NCBI GenBank assembly: GCA_963818925.1
Contig: CAWFTN010000001.1
Span: forward strand, 2,604,001 to 2,668,000
Origin: JAMXLG01 sp963818925
GTDB taxonomy: Bacteria; Vulcanimicrobiota; Vulcanimicrobiia; Vulcanimicrobiales; Vulcanimicrobiaceae
Length of the DNA stretch: 64,000 nt
Reading direction: 5' to 3'
Made by a program: the position numbers and the translations under genes. Each line of letters begins with the position of its first letter. Position 1 is the stretch's first letter. Below the pieces are notes generated by a model that was not told where the DNA came from, ran no database searches, and saw only the letters and a list, made by a program, of their open reading frames with translations. This document shows, piece by piece, positions 25,683 through 34,384 of the stretch.

Positions 25683-26431
25683 CGATTCCCGTAATGATTG
25701 CCGATGATGAAGCGCCGGCGCGGCGGAAACTGGCGCGCTTCCTGGGCGAGCACGATGACGTTCGCATCGTCGCGGAAGCAACGAACGGTATCGATGCGCT
25801 CGACTTGATCGCAATGACGAAGCCGCGTCTCGTCTTCTTGGACATCCACATGCCCGATCTCGACGGCTTAGGCGTCGCGCAGGCGCTTGTGCGCGCCGAA
25901 GAGCCGCCCTCGATCGTCTTCGTCACCGCATTCGATCAGTACGCCGTCAAAGCGTTCGAGGTCTCCGCGCTCGACTATCTGCTCAAACCGTACGATAAGC
26001 ATCGCTTCGAACAAGCGCTGGAACGCGCTCGCCGCTCGGTCGACGCGCGGCCGGACACCGAGGCGTTGGCGGCAACGCTCGCGCGTATTCGGAATGAAGA
26101 GGAGTACGTACGGCGTTTGCTCATTCCAAATGACGGACGTTCGTTCTTCGTTGCAACGCGAGAGATCACGCGGCTCGAATCGGACGGAAACAACGTGGTC
26201 GTTTATACGCCCCGCGGCGCGCATCCGCTTCGCGCGACCCTTGAATCGATCGAGACGCGTCTCGACCCGTCGCAATTTGCGCGCGTGCACCGTTCGCAGA
26301 TTGTCAACATCGACGAGATCGCAGAGATCCATCCCTGGTTTCACGGCGACTACAAGATCAAAATGCGCGACGGCAACGAGATCGCCTGGAGCCGCCGCTA
26401 CGCCGCAAAACGCCCCGATCTTCTGAAGTAA
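25679..26431 (+). CDS. LytTR-family response regulator
   Basis: A 250-aa partner of the upstream kinase. The receiver domain has the acidic pair in IADDEAPARR, the phospho-acceptor Asp in VFLDIHMPDLDG and Lys in LLKPYDKHRF. From about residue 145 it is a LytTR DNA-binding domain (ESDGNNVVVYTPRGAHPLRATLESIETRL, FARVHRSQIVNIDEI). The ATGA overlap with the kinase indicates translational coupling. The next genes, a glycosyltransferase and an oxidase, are 10 bases downstream and may be its regulon. Confidence 0.94.
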   Translation: MTIPVMIADDEAPARRKLARFLGEHDDVRIVAEATNGIDALDLIAMTKPRLVFLDIHMPDLDGLGVAQALVRAEEPPSIVFVTAFDQYAVKAFEVSALDYLLKPYDKHRFEQALERARRSVDARPDTEALAATLARIRNEEEYVRRLLIPNDGRSFFVATREITRLESDGNNVVVYTPRGAHPLRATLESIETRLDPSQFARVHRSQIVNIDEIAEIHPWFHGDYKIKMRDGNEIAWSRRYAAKRPDLLK

Positions 26432-26440
26432 GGAGGACCG

Positions 26441-27946
26441 ATGAACGTTCGTACGATGCCGTGGCTTGCAGCCGCGCTGGTTTTTCTCGTCCACGCGTTC
26501 GGCAATGCACACTACGGCTTCTTCCGAGACGAACTGTACTTCATCATGTGCGGCTTCCATCCGCAATGGGGCTACGTCGATCAGCCGCCGCTCGTGCCGC
26601 TTATGTCCGCGGCGACACAACTCCCCGGACACTCGCTGTGGCTGCTGCGCGCGGTACCCGCGCTCTTCGCCGCCGCAGGCGCATACACGATGTGTCTGCT
26701 GGTTCTGGAATTCGGCGGCGGCATTTTCGCGCAAGTGCTCGCGACGATCGTATTCCTCTTCAGCGGCGTCCTCATGTCGTTCGGCATGAAAGTGTCGACG
26801 GACGAAGTGAATCTGTTGACGTGGCCGCTGCTCGCGTACTTGCTCGTGCGTTTGGTGAAAGGCGCCGATCGGAGTTGGTGGCTTGTTGCCGGAGCGATCG
26901 CAGGGATCACGCTGCAATCCAAATACAGCGTCGTCTTCTTTTTGATCGCCGTCGTCGCCGGTGTGCTGCTCACGTCGCAGGGTCGCATTCTCCGCACCTG
27001 GTGGTTTGCCGCCGGTGTAGCGCTTATGGTGATCATTGCGCTGCCGAACGTCCTCTGGCAGGGGCACTACGGATTCCCGATGGCCGAATTGCTTCACAAC
27101 GGTCAGAACGGAAAGAATATCGAGCCGAGTCCGTTTGTCTATGTGATCCAAGAGATCATCATCACGAATCTCTTTCTCTTTCCGGTATGGGTCATTGGAG
27201 TTGTTTGGCTGCTGCGGACAGCTCCGTACCGCTTTCTTGGTTACGCGTACGTGCTATTGATCGTCGAAATGATGATCTCGCACGGGAAGCATTATTATCC
27301 GGGCGCCGTGTATCCGATCGTGATTGCGGCCGGCGGCGTCGCGATCGAGTCGTGGACTGCACGAGTTACGATCGTCCGCTATGCGGTTCTCGCCTACAGC
27401 CTCGTTCTCGGTCCCGTTTTCGTTCCGTTTTCCTTACCGATTCTTTCCGAGCAATCGTTTCTAGCGTATCAGGACCATTTGCTCGCGACGCTTCATCTTT
27501 CTAGGAGCATCACGGCAACCGAACATCATCGGGAAAGTTCCGCTCTGCCGGGTGACTGGGCCGATATGCACGGCTGGCCGGAGCTGGCATCGACGATCCA
27601 ACGGATTTACGACGGCTTATCTCCGGCGGATCGCGCGCAGGCCGTCGTCGTCGCATCGAACTACGGCGAAGCGGCCGCCGTGCAATTCTTCACACCCGGT
27701 GTTCCGGTTATCAGCGGACACAATCAGTACTGGCTGTGGGGACCGCGTGGCTATTCCGGCAATGTCATCATCGATATCAACGGCGATTGCGGCGCAAGCG
27801 CGCATCTCTTTGCCGACGCGCGACGCGCAGCGGTGTTCGATGCGCCGTATACGATTAGTTACGAGACCGGCATTCCGATCATGGTTTGTCGAGGCATCAA
27901 AGAACCGCTTGCGCAGCTTTGGCCGCGTAAAAAGGAGTACATCTGA
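26441..27946 (+). CDS. GT39-like (ArnT/PMT-type) membrane glycosyltransferase
   Basis: A 501-aa membrane protein with about ten transmembrane helices. The first periplasmic loop has the acidic motif FFRDELYFIMCGFHPQWGYVDQPPLVPLM, with the RDE/DQPP signature of GT-C enzymes that use polyprenyl-phosphate sugars. It starts 10 bases after the regulator with AAGGAGGA before the ATG. The C-terminal soluble part (residues 350-501) follows the last helix. It probably transfers a sugar to an envelope target; donor and target are not known. Confidence 0.85.
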   Translation: MNVRTMPWLAAALVFLVHAFGNAHYGFFRDELYFIMCGFHPQWGYVDQPPLVPLMSAATQLPGHSLWLLRAVPALFAAAGAYTMCLLVLEFGGGIFAQVLATIVFLFSGVLMSFGMKVSTDEVNLLTWPLLAYLLVRLVKGADRSWWLVAGAIAGITLQSKYSVVFFLIAVVAGVLLTSQGRILRTWWFAAGVALMVIIALPNVLWQGHYGFPMAELLHNGQNGKNIEPSPFVYVIQEIIITNLFLFPVWVIGVVWLLRTAPYRFLGYAYVLLIVEMMISHGKHYYPGAVYPIVIAAGGVAIESWTARVTIVRYAVLAYSLVLGPVFVPFSLPILSEQSFLAYQDHLLATLHLSRSITATEHHRESSALPGDWADMHGWPELASTIQRIYDGLSPADRAQAVVVASNYGEAAAVQFFTPGVPVISGHNQYWLWGPRGYSGNVIIDINGDCGASAHLFADARRAAVFDAPYTISYETGIPIMVCRGIKEPLAQLWPRKKEYI

Positions 27947-29622
27947 TGAAGCGACGGTCCTTACTGCGCGGCGGCGCGTCGGCCGCACTCATTGCATTGT
28001 TGCCGCGCCGGACGGTGAGCGCACCGTCGACAATCCCCTGGGACAAGCTGCGCCGGAGTATCGACGGCGAAGTGATGGAGCTTCGCTCGCCGTTTCAATC
28101 GTGCGCGGGGAATAGCAGCGCGTGCAACGCGTTGTTTGAGAATATCAAGAACCCGTACTTTATCGGGGACGATCCGGCGCTCACGCAAACGGTCGGCTGG
28201 GCTGATGCGTGGACGAGTGCAACGAGTGCGCATGCCGTGGCCGCGTTGCATGCTGGTGACGTTGCGGCCGCTGTCACGTTCGCTCACGACCATGACCTTC
28301 GCTTGGCGATCAAAGGCGGTGGACATAGTTATCAAGGGACGTCGAACGCGCCGGATTCGTTGTTGATTTGGACGCGCCATATGCACGACGTGAACGTCGG
28401 CAGCGATACCGTGACGGTCGAATCGGGCGCAATGTGGGGTCAAGCGTACGATGCCGTGACGACACAACGCGGCCGATACGTGCAAGGCGGTGGCTGTACG
28501 ACGGTCGGCGTCGCGGGGCTGATTCAAAGCGGCGGCTTCGGAAGTTTCTCGAAACGGTTCGGCACAGCCGCATCGAGTCTGCGCGAAGCCGAAGTCGTCA
28601 CGGCCGACGGACGCATTCGCACGGTGAATGCATCGAGCGATCCCGACTTGTTCTGGGCATTGAAAGGCGGCGGTGGCGGGACGTTCGGCGTTGTGACGCG
28701 GCTGACGCTCGCGCTGCACGATCTTCCCGAGTATCTCGGGGGCGTGAACGCGCAAATTAAAGCATCGTCGAACGATGCGTACCGCGAGTTAGTCGCGCGC
28801 TTCATCACGTTCTATCACGATTCGCTCTTCAACGAGCACTGGGGTGAAAGCGTCGAGTTCCGCGGCGATAACGTTTTCGTAATCAATATGGTCGGCGCCG
28901 GTCTGACGTCGGAGACGATGAACGCGGTCTGGAAGCCGTTCTTTGATGCGCTCAAAGCGTCGCCGTCGAAGTTTACGATCACTGACGGACCGCATCTCGG
29001 CGCGATGCCCGGGCGTCACTGGTGGGACCGAGCTTGGCGCGTCGACCACCACAGCACATCGGTCCGGCTCGATCCACGCGCGAATCATGAAAGGGATTGG
29101 TGGTGGAGCGGCGACAGCGATCAAGCCGGCGTCTTTCTCTACGCCTACGAATCGCTGTGGCTTCCGGCCTCACTCCTCGAGGGCGTCCGCCGCTCGTCGT
29201 TGATTGACGCATTGTACGCAGCGTCGCGCCCATATGGATTTGAGTTACATTTCAACAAAGGGCTCGCGGGTGCACCGCCGGCGGCGATCGACGCCGCGCT
29301 GGAGACCGCGACAAATCCCAAAGTCACGACGGCGTTTGCCCTTGCGATCAGCGCAGACGGTGATCAAGGTCTCTATCCCGGCGTTCCCGGACACGAGCCT
29401 GATATGAAAAAGGCACATGCGAGCGCACAAGCGGTGCATGCATCGATGGAACGGTTGCGCGAGGTAGCGCCGGATGGCGGCGCTTATGTCTCGGAAAGCA
29501 ACTATTTTGAGCCGTCGTTCGAGGCGTCGTACTGGGGCACAAACTATCCGCGTCTTCAATCGATCAAACGGGCATATGATTCGCATAATCTCTTCGCGGT
29601 GCACAACGGCGTTCGCGCGTAA
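27946..29622 (+). CDS. Bicovalent FAD-linked oxidase (berberine bridge enzyme-like), Tat-exported
   Basis: A 558-aa oxidase of the FAD_binding_4 plus BBE architecture. The N-terminus MKRRSLLRGGASAALIALL is a Tat-like signal. His127 in KGGGHSYQG and Cys184 in QGGGCTTVG match the two flavin attachment points of enzymes with an 8-alpha-histidyl and a 6-S-cysteinyl FAD. The C-terminus has the BBE signature YVSESNYFEPSFEASYWG. Its ATG overlaps the stop of the preceding gene by one base. Family members oxidise sugars or aromatic alcohols with oxygen; the substrate here is unknown. Confidence 0.9.
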   Translation: MKRRSLLRGGASAALIALLPRRTVSAPSTIPWDKLRRSIDGEVMELRSPFQSCAGNSSACNALFENIKNPYFIGDDPALTQTVGWADAWTSATSAHAVAALHAGDVAAAVTFAHDHDLRLAIKGGGHSYQGTSNAPDSLLIWTRHMHDVNVGSDTVTVESGAMWGQAYDAVTTQRGRYVQGGGCTTVGVAGLIQSGGFGSFSKRFGTAASSLREAEVVTADGRIRTVNASSDPDLFWALKGGGGGTFGVVTRLTLALHDLPEYLGGVNAQIKASSNDAYRELVARFITFYHDSLFNEHWGESVEFRGDNVFVINMVGAGLTSETMNAVWKPFFDALKASPSKFTITDGPHLGAMPGRHWWDRAWRVDHHSTSVRLDPRANHERDWWWSGDSDQAGVFLYAYESLWLPASLLEGVRRSSLIDALYAASRPYGFELHFNKGLAGAPPAAIDAALETATNPKVTTAFALAISADGDQGLYPGVPGHEPDMKKAHASAQAVHASMERLREVAPDGGAYVSESNYFEPSFEASYWGTNYPRLQSIKRAYDSHNLFAVHNGVRA

Positions 29623-29684
29623 TAACATTCGATTCCACAGGCCCTTGCTCGCCCATTAACCCCAGCGCGCAAACGTGGTGCAAT

Positions 29685-29723
29685 AGCATCATTCGGAGTG
29701 TGTCACTCGAGGAGAATGATGCT
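29685..29723 (+). promoter_or_regulatory. Stem-loop enclosing the ribosome binding site of the cupredoxin gene
   Basis: AGCATCATTC (29685-29694) and GAATGATGCT (29714-29723) are exact reverse complements, giving a 10-bp stem. The loop carries the GAGGAG ribosome binding site and a small inner hairpin GAGTG-TGT-CACTC. The 3' arm contains two candidate ATGs. The fold would hide the ribosome binding site. Confidence 0.55.
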
Positions 29724-29724
29724 C

Positions 29725-30753
29725 ATGAGATTTCGTATTCTCGCGACTCTTTCGGCATGTTCGTTCGCGCTCGGTCTTTCCGCTTGCAGCGGCGGGCCGA
29801 GTTCATCTACCACGACGCAAGATCTCACACCGCAATCATCGCTGCAGCGAGCGCGAACCGATGCAACGGCAATGAGCGTGGCCGCCGGCGCTCCGCGCAC
29901 GTGGACGATACAAGCCGGCGCATCGACGTTGGATCAAGCGTTTCAAGACCTCGACTTCTATACGGGCTCGATCACAATCAACGCCGGCGATTCTGTAAAA
30001 TGGCGCGTTGCCGCAACTGAACCGCACACGGTTTCGTTCCTGCTTCCCGGACAGCCGTTTCCGCCGGATGGCAGCGCGGAGCAAGGCGCGCCGGCTGGTG
30101 GACATGTCGTCGACGGCACAAAGTTCGTCAGTTCGGGTATTCTCGAGAACGGACAAACCTACACAGCGACGTTCCCGAAGCCCGGCGTATATCACTATTA
30201 TTGTTTGTTGCACCACCCGGAAATGAAGGGCGTCATCACGGTGCAAGCGGCCGGCACCGCATATCCGCATTCGCAGGCATTCTATACGAACGCCGGATCT
30301 GCGGATCAGTGGGATGACTTGAACGCCGCTTATGGTGCGCTCGCGCAGTTCCCGTTCGAACCGTTCGGAACGACGATCGCAGCCGGCATTTCTCCGGGAT
30401 TAGCCCACCCGCCGTCCAGCGAAACGACGGTGTTACGCTTCTTGCAAGACAGCCGTCAATTCAACAATCTCACGATCACCATTCCGGTCAATACGACACT
30501 GACGTGGGTGAATCAAACGAACAACGAGCCGCATACGGTGACGTTACCCGCGGCCGGACAACCGTTGCCGAACGTCCCGCCGTTCATTCCGCCCGCAGGG
30601 GGAAGCACGTACGACGGTTCGACCTTTACGAATTCCGGCGTCTTACCGCCCGGCGCTTCGTATTCGTTGAAGTTCACGAAGAAAGGCGCGTACAAGTACT
30701 ATTGCCTCTTCCACTTCCCGTCGGGGATGATCGGTTACATCAAAGTTATTTGA
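29725..30753 (+). CDS. Lipoprotein with two cupredoxin (plastocyanin-like) domains
   Basis: A 342-aa lipoprotein. The signal peptide ends in the lipobox LGLSACSG, with the lipidated Cys about residue 21. Domain 1 has EPHTVSFLLPGQPFPP and VYHYYCLLHHPEMKG; domain 2 has EPHTVTLPAAGQPLPN and AYKYYCLFHFPSGM. Each domain has His, Cys and His (and Met or Gln) in the type 1 copper arrangement, so two copper sites are likely. It could donate electrons or bind copper in the envelope. The ATG at 29725 is 10 bases from GAGGAG; ATGs at 29716 and 29719 are alternatives. Translation may be controlled by the hairpin at 29685-29723. Confidence 0.85.
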   Translation: MRFRILATLSACSFALGLSACSGGPSSSTTTQDLTPQSSLQRARTDATAMSVAAGAPRTWTIQAGASTLDQAFQDLDFYTGSITINAGDSVKWRVAATEPHTVSFLLPGQPFPPDGSAEQGAPAGGHVVDGTKFVSSGILENGQTYTATFPKPGVYHYYCLLHHPEMKGVITVQAAGTAYPHSQAFYTNAGSADQWDDLNAAYGALAQFPFEPFGTTIAAGISPGLAHPPSSETTVLRFLQDSRQFNNLTITIPVNTTLTWVNQTNNEPHTVTLPAAGQPLPNVPPFIPPAGGSTYDGSTFTNSGVLPPGASYSLKFTKKGAYKYYCLFHFPSGMIGYIKVI

Positions 30754-30754
30754 G

Positions 30755-31639
30755 CTAGAGACCTAATGCGGCAACGAGTTTCGGATAGACGATATTCGTT
30801 GCCGCATGCGGATTGTCGGGATCGATGATGTCGTGGTTTTCCGGAAGGTTCCGCAACTCGACATAGTCGATCCCGTCTTTTCGTAAGCCGCGCCAATCGT
30901 TCACGACCGCTTCGGTCGCTTCGTTATTGACGGCCGGATCGGCACGATTGACAATCGTCGTAATCTGTTGCGCCCGCGGCGCCGTCTTTCGCGCCGCAGC
31001 GAATACTGTATCGCCTATGCGCAGTGTCTGCGCCAGCGCGTGGGTCGGAAAGCGCGGATAGGCGGTTTTCGGCCGCTGCGCTTCGCGAATGCGCGGATCC
31101 CACCAGAGAAACAGATTCGGAATGTGGAGCATGAGCCACCCGAGCGTCTTGGTAACGCCGTACGGGAGTTGCAAAATTGCAAAATCCGGCGAAACCGGAA
31201 CGCTCACAGCAATGTCGTCGCGATACTGCGCGAGATACGCGCATTGCAGCCCACCGGCGGAGATCCCCAGAACGGCAACGCGCTGGCCTAAGCCCCGGGC
31301 GATGTCGACCGCATCGTACGATGCGGCAATAAGTTCTTCGGCGGTCAACGCCGCGAGTTCGTTCGTCATCCGGTCCTTGTAGCCTTGATACGGCAAACGC
31401 GGCACGTACACGTTCGCACCGCGCGCCTGCAATAGCGGAGCAAACGCAACGTATTGCCCCGGATGATTCGTAAGACCGTGAAAGAGCACGACGGCAAGTG
31501 GCCGGCGCTCACCGTGATCGAGCAGTTGCGTATGCGCGTTGGGCGAAATGCGATCGTCGTCGCGCGCCATCACCGCTTTCGCTCGCGCAACCGCTTCTTC
31601 GTACGATTGAGCGGGAGTGCTCTTCGGCGGCTCGATCAC
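30755..31639 (-). CDS. Alpha/beta hydrolase, paralogue 1
   Basis: A 294-aa alpha/beta hydrolase with HG motif VVLFHGLTNHPGQY, nucleophile GISAGG, acid near IVNRADPAVN and catalytic His in ENHDIIDPDNPHA. It is clearly a paralogue of the protein at 32181-33041: both share LLDHGERRPLAVVLFHGL / LLLHDEVRPLAVVLFHGL, PRLPYQGYKDR / PRLPRHGHQNR, YPRFPTHALAQ / YPRYATHAIAQ and the INHDIID / FSHDIIE ends. I start at a GTG at 31639, which overlaps the tag stop as GTGA. A non-secreted esterase is likely. Confidence 0.82.
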   Translation of the reverse strand: MIEPPKSTPAQSYEEAVARAKAVMARDDDRISPNAHTQLLDHGERRPLAVVLFHGLTNHPGQYVAFAPLLQARGANVYVPRLPYQGYKDRMTNELAALTAEELIAASYDAVDIARGLGQRVAVLGISAGGLQCAYLAQYRDDIAVSVPVSPDFAILQLPYGVTKTLGWLMLHIPNLFLWWDPRIREAQRPKTAYPRFPTHALAQTLRIGDTVFAAARKTAPRAQQITTIVNRADPAVNNEATEAVVNDWRGLRKDGIDYVELRNLPENHDIIDPDNPHAATNIVYPKLVAALGL

Positions 31640-32184
31640 CGCCAAGCGCACATCGCGAGATGATCGTTGACCAATCCCGTCGCCTGCATGAACGCATACA
31701 TAATGGTCGGTCCGACGAATCGGAAACCGCGCTTGCGCAAGTCTTTGCTGAGCGCCTCTGACTGCGGCGTTTCCGCCGGAATATCGGCGGTCGTGCGCGG
31801 GCGGTTTAGCACAGGCTTTCCGTCGACAAAGCGCCACACGTAAGCATCGAACGAACCAAACTCATCTTGCACCTTCAAAAAAGTTCGCGCGTTTGAAACC
31901 GTCGACTCGATCTTGCTTCGATTGCGAATGATTCCTTCGTCGTTCATCAGCCGTTCGACCCGCGCCGGCGTAATGCGGGCGACACGCGAAACGTCGAAAT
32001 CGAGAAAGACGTCGCGATAACGCTCGCGCTTGCGCAGAATCGTCTCCCAACTCAAACCGGCTTGCGCGCCTTCGAGCGTCAAGAACTCGAAGAAGACGCG
32101 ATCGTCGTGCACGGGGCGGCCCCATTCGTTGTCGTGATAGGGAATCATCAACTCCGAGGTCGCCCACGTGCAGCGCTTCTTCAT
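31636..32184 (-). CDS. tag: DNA-3-methyladenine glycosylase I
   Basis: A 182-aa base-excision repair glycosylase that removes 3-methyladenine from alkylated DNA. The start KRCTWA and IPYHDNEWGRPVHDD, plus FEFLTLEGAQAGLSWETIL and FRFVGPTIMYAFMQATGLVNDH, are diagnostic. The zinc-binding residues of the E. coli enzyme (Cys4, His17, His175, Cys179) are matched here by Cys5, His17, His175 and Cys179. It sits between two hydrolase paralogues with 4-base overlaps on both sides (ATGA and GTGA). Confidence 0.95.
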   Translation of the reverse strand: MKKRCTWATSELMIPYHDNEWGRPVHDDRVFFEFLTLEGAQAGLSWETILRKRERYRDVFLDFDVSRVARITPARVERLMNDEGIIRNRSKIESTVSNARTFLKVQDEFGSFDAYVWRFVDGKPVLNRPRTTADIPAETPQSEALSKDLRKRGFRFVGPTIMYAFMQATGLVNDHLAMCAWR

Positions 32185-33041
32185 CGTTCACCTTCGATCA
32201 GATTCAAGATGGTGGGAAAGACGCGGTCGGCGACCTGCGGGTGGCGTAACGGCTCGATGATGTCGTGCGAGAACGGCACATCGGTGAGTACGACGTGGTC
32301 CAGGCGTTCCGGTTGCGCGTCGCGCAAACGCCGCTCCAACAACCGCACCGCGCGATTGTTGACAGCCGCTTCACGCGCATTCGTCACGAAGATCAAGCGA
32401 TTTGCGGCGACGCCCGCTTCGGTACCGCCGATCACTTCGCGCGCGAGAAGGTACGATTGCGCGATCGCGTGCGTCGCGTACCGCGGATATCCATGCTCCG
32501 GCATTTGACGCTCGCGCGCAAGCGGATCCCACCAATGAAAATAGTTCGGAAGCGCGAGGATCAACCGCGCAAACGATCCCATGAGGCGATTAGGCATCCA
32601 CGAAATGCCGAAAAACGGAGCGATTGCAACGGCACGCTCTATCGGATATCGTTGCGCAATCCACGCGGTTAGCAATCCTCCGAGCGAAAACCCCGCGACG
32701 ACGACTTTATCACCAAGTCCGGATGCCAGATCGACGCTTTCGCGCGCAAATTCCCGAAGGTCTTCCACCGTCAAATGTGCGAGCGCCGTCGACAGACGAT
32801 TTTGGTGACCGTGGCGCGGCAGCCGCGGAACGATCACGTTGTGTCCATGCGCATGCAGCTCGTGCGCAAATCGGACGAACTGCGTCGGGCTCGCCGAAAG
32901 GCCGTGAAAGAGAACGACGGCGAGCGGACGCACTTCGTCGTGCAGCAGCAGTTTCGTGCGGCCGGCCTCACTCACGCGCTCGTGATCCCGTGAGATCAAG
33001 CGGTCAAGCGTTGCCTGGGTACGGTCGGGGATACGGCTCAT
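32181..33041 (-). CDS. Alpha/beta hydrolase, paralogue 2
   Basis: A 286-aa hydrolase with LAVVLFHGLSASPTQF, nucleophile GFSLGG, acid region VTNAREAAVN and His in FSHDIIEPLRHP. It is homologous to 30755-31639. The ATG at 33041 is preferred over the open frame that reaches 33155, because homology starts at SRIPDRTQATLDR. It overlaps the tag start by 4 bases. The promoter lies in the 134-base gap shared with divergent rocD. Confidence 0.82.
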   Translation of the reverse strand: MSRIPDRTQATLDRLISRDHERVSEAGRTKLLLHDEVRPLAVVLFHGLSASPTQFVRFAHELHAHGHNVIVPRLPRHGHQNRLSTALAHLTVEDLREFARESVDLASGLGDKVVVAGFSLGGLLTAWIAQRYPIERAVAIAPFFGISWMPNRLMGSFARLILALPNYFHWWDPLARERQMPEHGYPRYATHAIAQSYLLAREVIGGTEAGVAANRLIFVTNAREAAVNNRAVRLLERRLRDAQPERLDHVVLTDVPFSHDIIEPLRHPQVADRVFPTILNLIEGER

Positions 33042-33095
33042 TGCAAGAAGGTAGGCTTTCGGGGCGTCCTTAAGTGAGCGAGCAAGTGTTCCTTG

Positions 33096-33157
33096 AACAT
33101 GGGCGTTCGCGCCCCCGTGTTCCTTTGCGAGGCTCCGGCCTCTGAGTAAACACACTC
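33096..33157 (+). promoter_or_regulatory. Three tandem hairpins in the rocD leader
   Basis: GGGCG-TTCG-CGCCC (33101-33114, extended by AACA/TGTT), GAGGC-TCCG-GCCTC (33129-33142) and GAGT-AAACAC-ACTC (33144-33157) follow one another in the 134-base gap before rocD. The second has a stable cUNCGg-type tetraloop. A structured leader is possible, but short GC hairpins are not rare at this GC content. Confidence 0.35.
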
Positions 33158-33175
33158 GGCGCCTTCAAGAGGATC

Positions 33176-34384
33176 ATGCATGTAGAGAATAGAGTTTCCC
33201 GCACCTACATCGAGCTCGATGAACGTTACGGTGCACACAACTATAGACCGCTCGATCTCGTCGTCGAACGTGCCAAAGGCGTATGGCTGTGGGACGCCGA
33301 GGGGAAATGCTATCTCGATTGCATTAGTGCCTATTCCGCCGTCAATCAAGGCCACTGTCACCCGCGCATCGAGGCCGCGCTCGTCGAGCAAGCTTCGAAA
33401 GTCACGCTCACATCCCGAGCGATGCGCAATACCCAGATGGGACCGTTCCTCGAGAAATTAACCGGGCTCTGCGGTTTCGACATGGCGCTCCCGATGAATA
33501 CCGGTGTGGAAGCCGTCGAAACGGCGATCAAGCTCGCGCGCCGGTGGGGGTACGAAGTCAAAGGCATCCGCGATAACGCCGCCGAGATCATCGTGTTCAC
33601 GAACAATTTTCACGGCCGGACGACGTCGGTCATTAGCGCGAGCAGCGAGCCTGCGTACCGCACGCATTTCGGCCCGTTCACGCCTGGATTCGTGCTGGTT
33701 CCTTACGGCGACGCCGAAGCGCTGGAACGCGCGATCTCGCCGAATACGTGTGCGATCCTCATCGAACCGATTCAAGGCGAAGGCGGCGTAATCGTACCGC
33801 CCGAGGGCTATCTCAAGCGCGCGTGGGCGATGTGCAAAGAGCATAACGTGCTCTTTATCGCCGATGAAATTCAAACGGGCTTTGGGCGCACGGGCGATCT
33901 CTTTGCGTGCGATTACGACAACATCAAGCCGGATATTCTCGTCGTCGGCAAGGCGCTCGCCGGCGGATATTATCCCGTTTCCGCCGCGCTAGCGAACGAA
34001 CAGCTCATGCGCTTGTTCACGCCCGGCGACCACGGCAGCACGTTCGGCGGAAATCCGCTCGGCTCTGCCGTTGCGATTGCCGCACTTGACGTGTTGATCG
34101 ATGAGAACCTCACTGCGCGCGCGCGGTATGCGGGAGCGAAGCTGATGCAAGGATTGCGAGCGATTTCATCGCCGCAAGTGCGCGACATTCGCGGACGTGG
34201 ACTGCTGATCGGCATTCAACTCAACATTCCGGCGAAAATTTTGAGCCAAGCGCTGCTCGAACGGGGTATTGCGGCGAAAGACACGCACGATTACGTGCTG
34301 CGACTCGCACCACCGCTCGTCATCGACGATGAGGCGATCGCGTTTCTTCTCGACGCCTACCGCGAAGCACTGGCCACACTTTGA
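33176..34384 (+). CDS. rocD: Ornithine aminotransferase
   Basis: A 402-aa class III PLP-dependent aminotransferase that moves the delta-amino group of ornithine to 2-oxoglutarate, giving glutamate semialdehyde. Diagnostic stretches are YGAHNYRPLDLVVERAKGVWLWD, SAYSAVNQGHCHPRIEAAL, MNTGVEAVETAIKLARRWGYE, and the PLP lysine in VVGKALAGGYYP. GAGG precedes the ATG by three bases. The TGA stop overlaps the TTG start of the beta-lactamase gene (TTGA). Arginine catabolism is the likely pathway; no other arginine genes are nearby. Confidence 0.93.
   Translation: MHVENRVSRTYIELDERYGAHNYRPLDLVVERAKGVWLWDAEGKCYLDCISAYSAVNQGHCHPRIEAALVEQASKVTLTSRAMRNTQMGPFLEKLTGLCGFDMALPMNTGVEAVETAIKLARRWGYEVKGIRDNAAEIIVFTNNFHGRTTSVISASSEPAYRTHFGPFTPGFVLVPYGDAEALERAISPNTCAILIEPIQGEGGVIVPPEGYLKRAWAMCKEHNVLFIADEIQTGFGRTGDLFACDYDNIKPDILVVGKALAGGYYPVSAALANEQLMRLFTPGDHGSTFGGNPLGSAVAIAALDVLIDENLTARARYAGAKLMQGLRAISSPQVRDIRGRGLLIGIQLNIPAKILSQALLERGIAAKDTHDYVLRLAPPLVIDDEAIAFLLDAYREALATL

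Noticed and set aside
25868..27151. 427-aa minus-strand ORF across the response regulator and glycosyltransferase
   Set aside because: Antisense shadow with biased composition.
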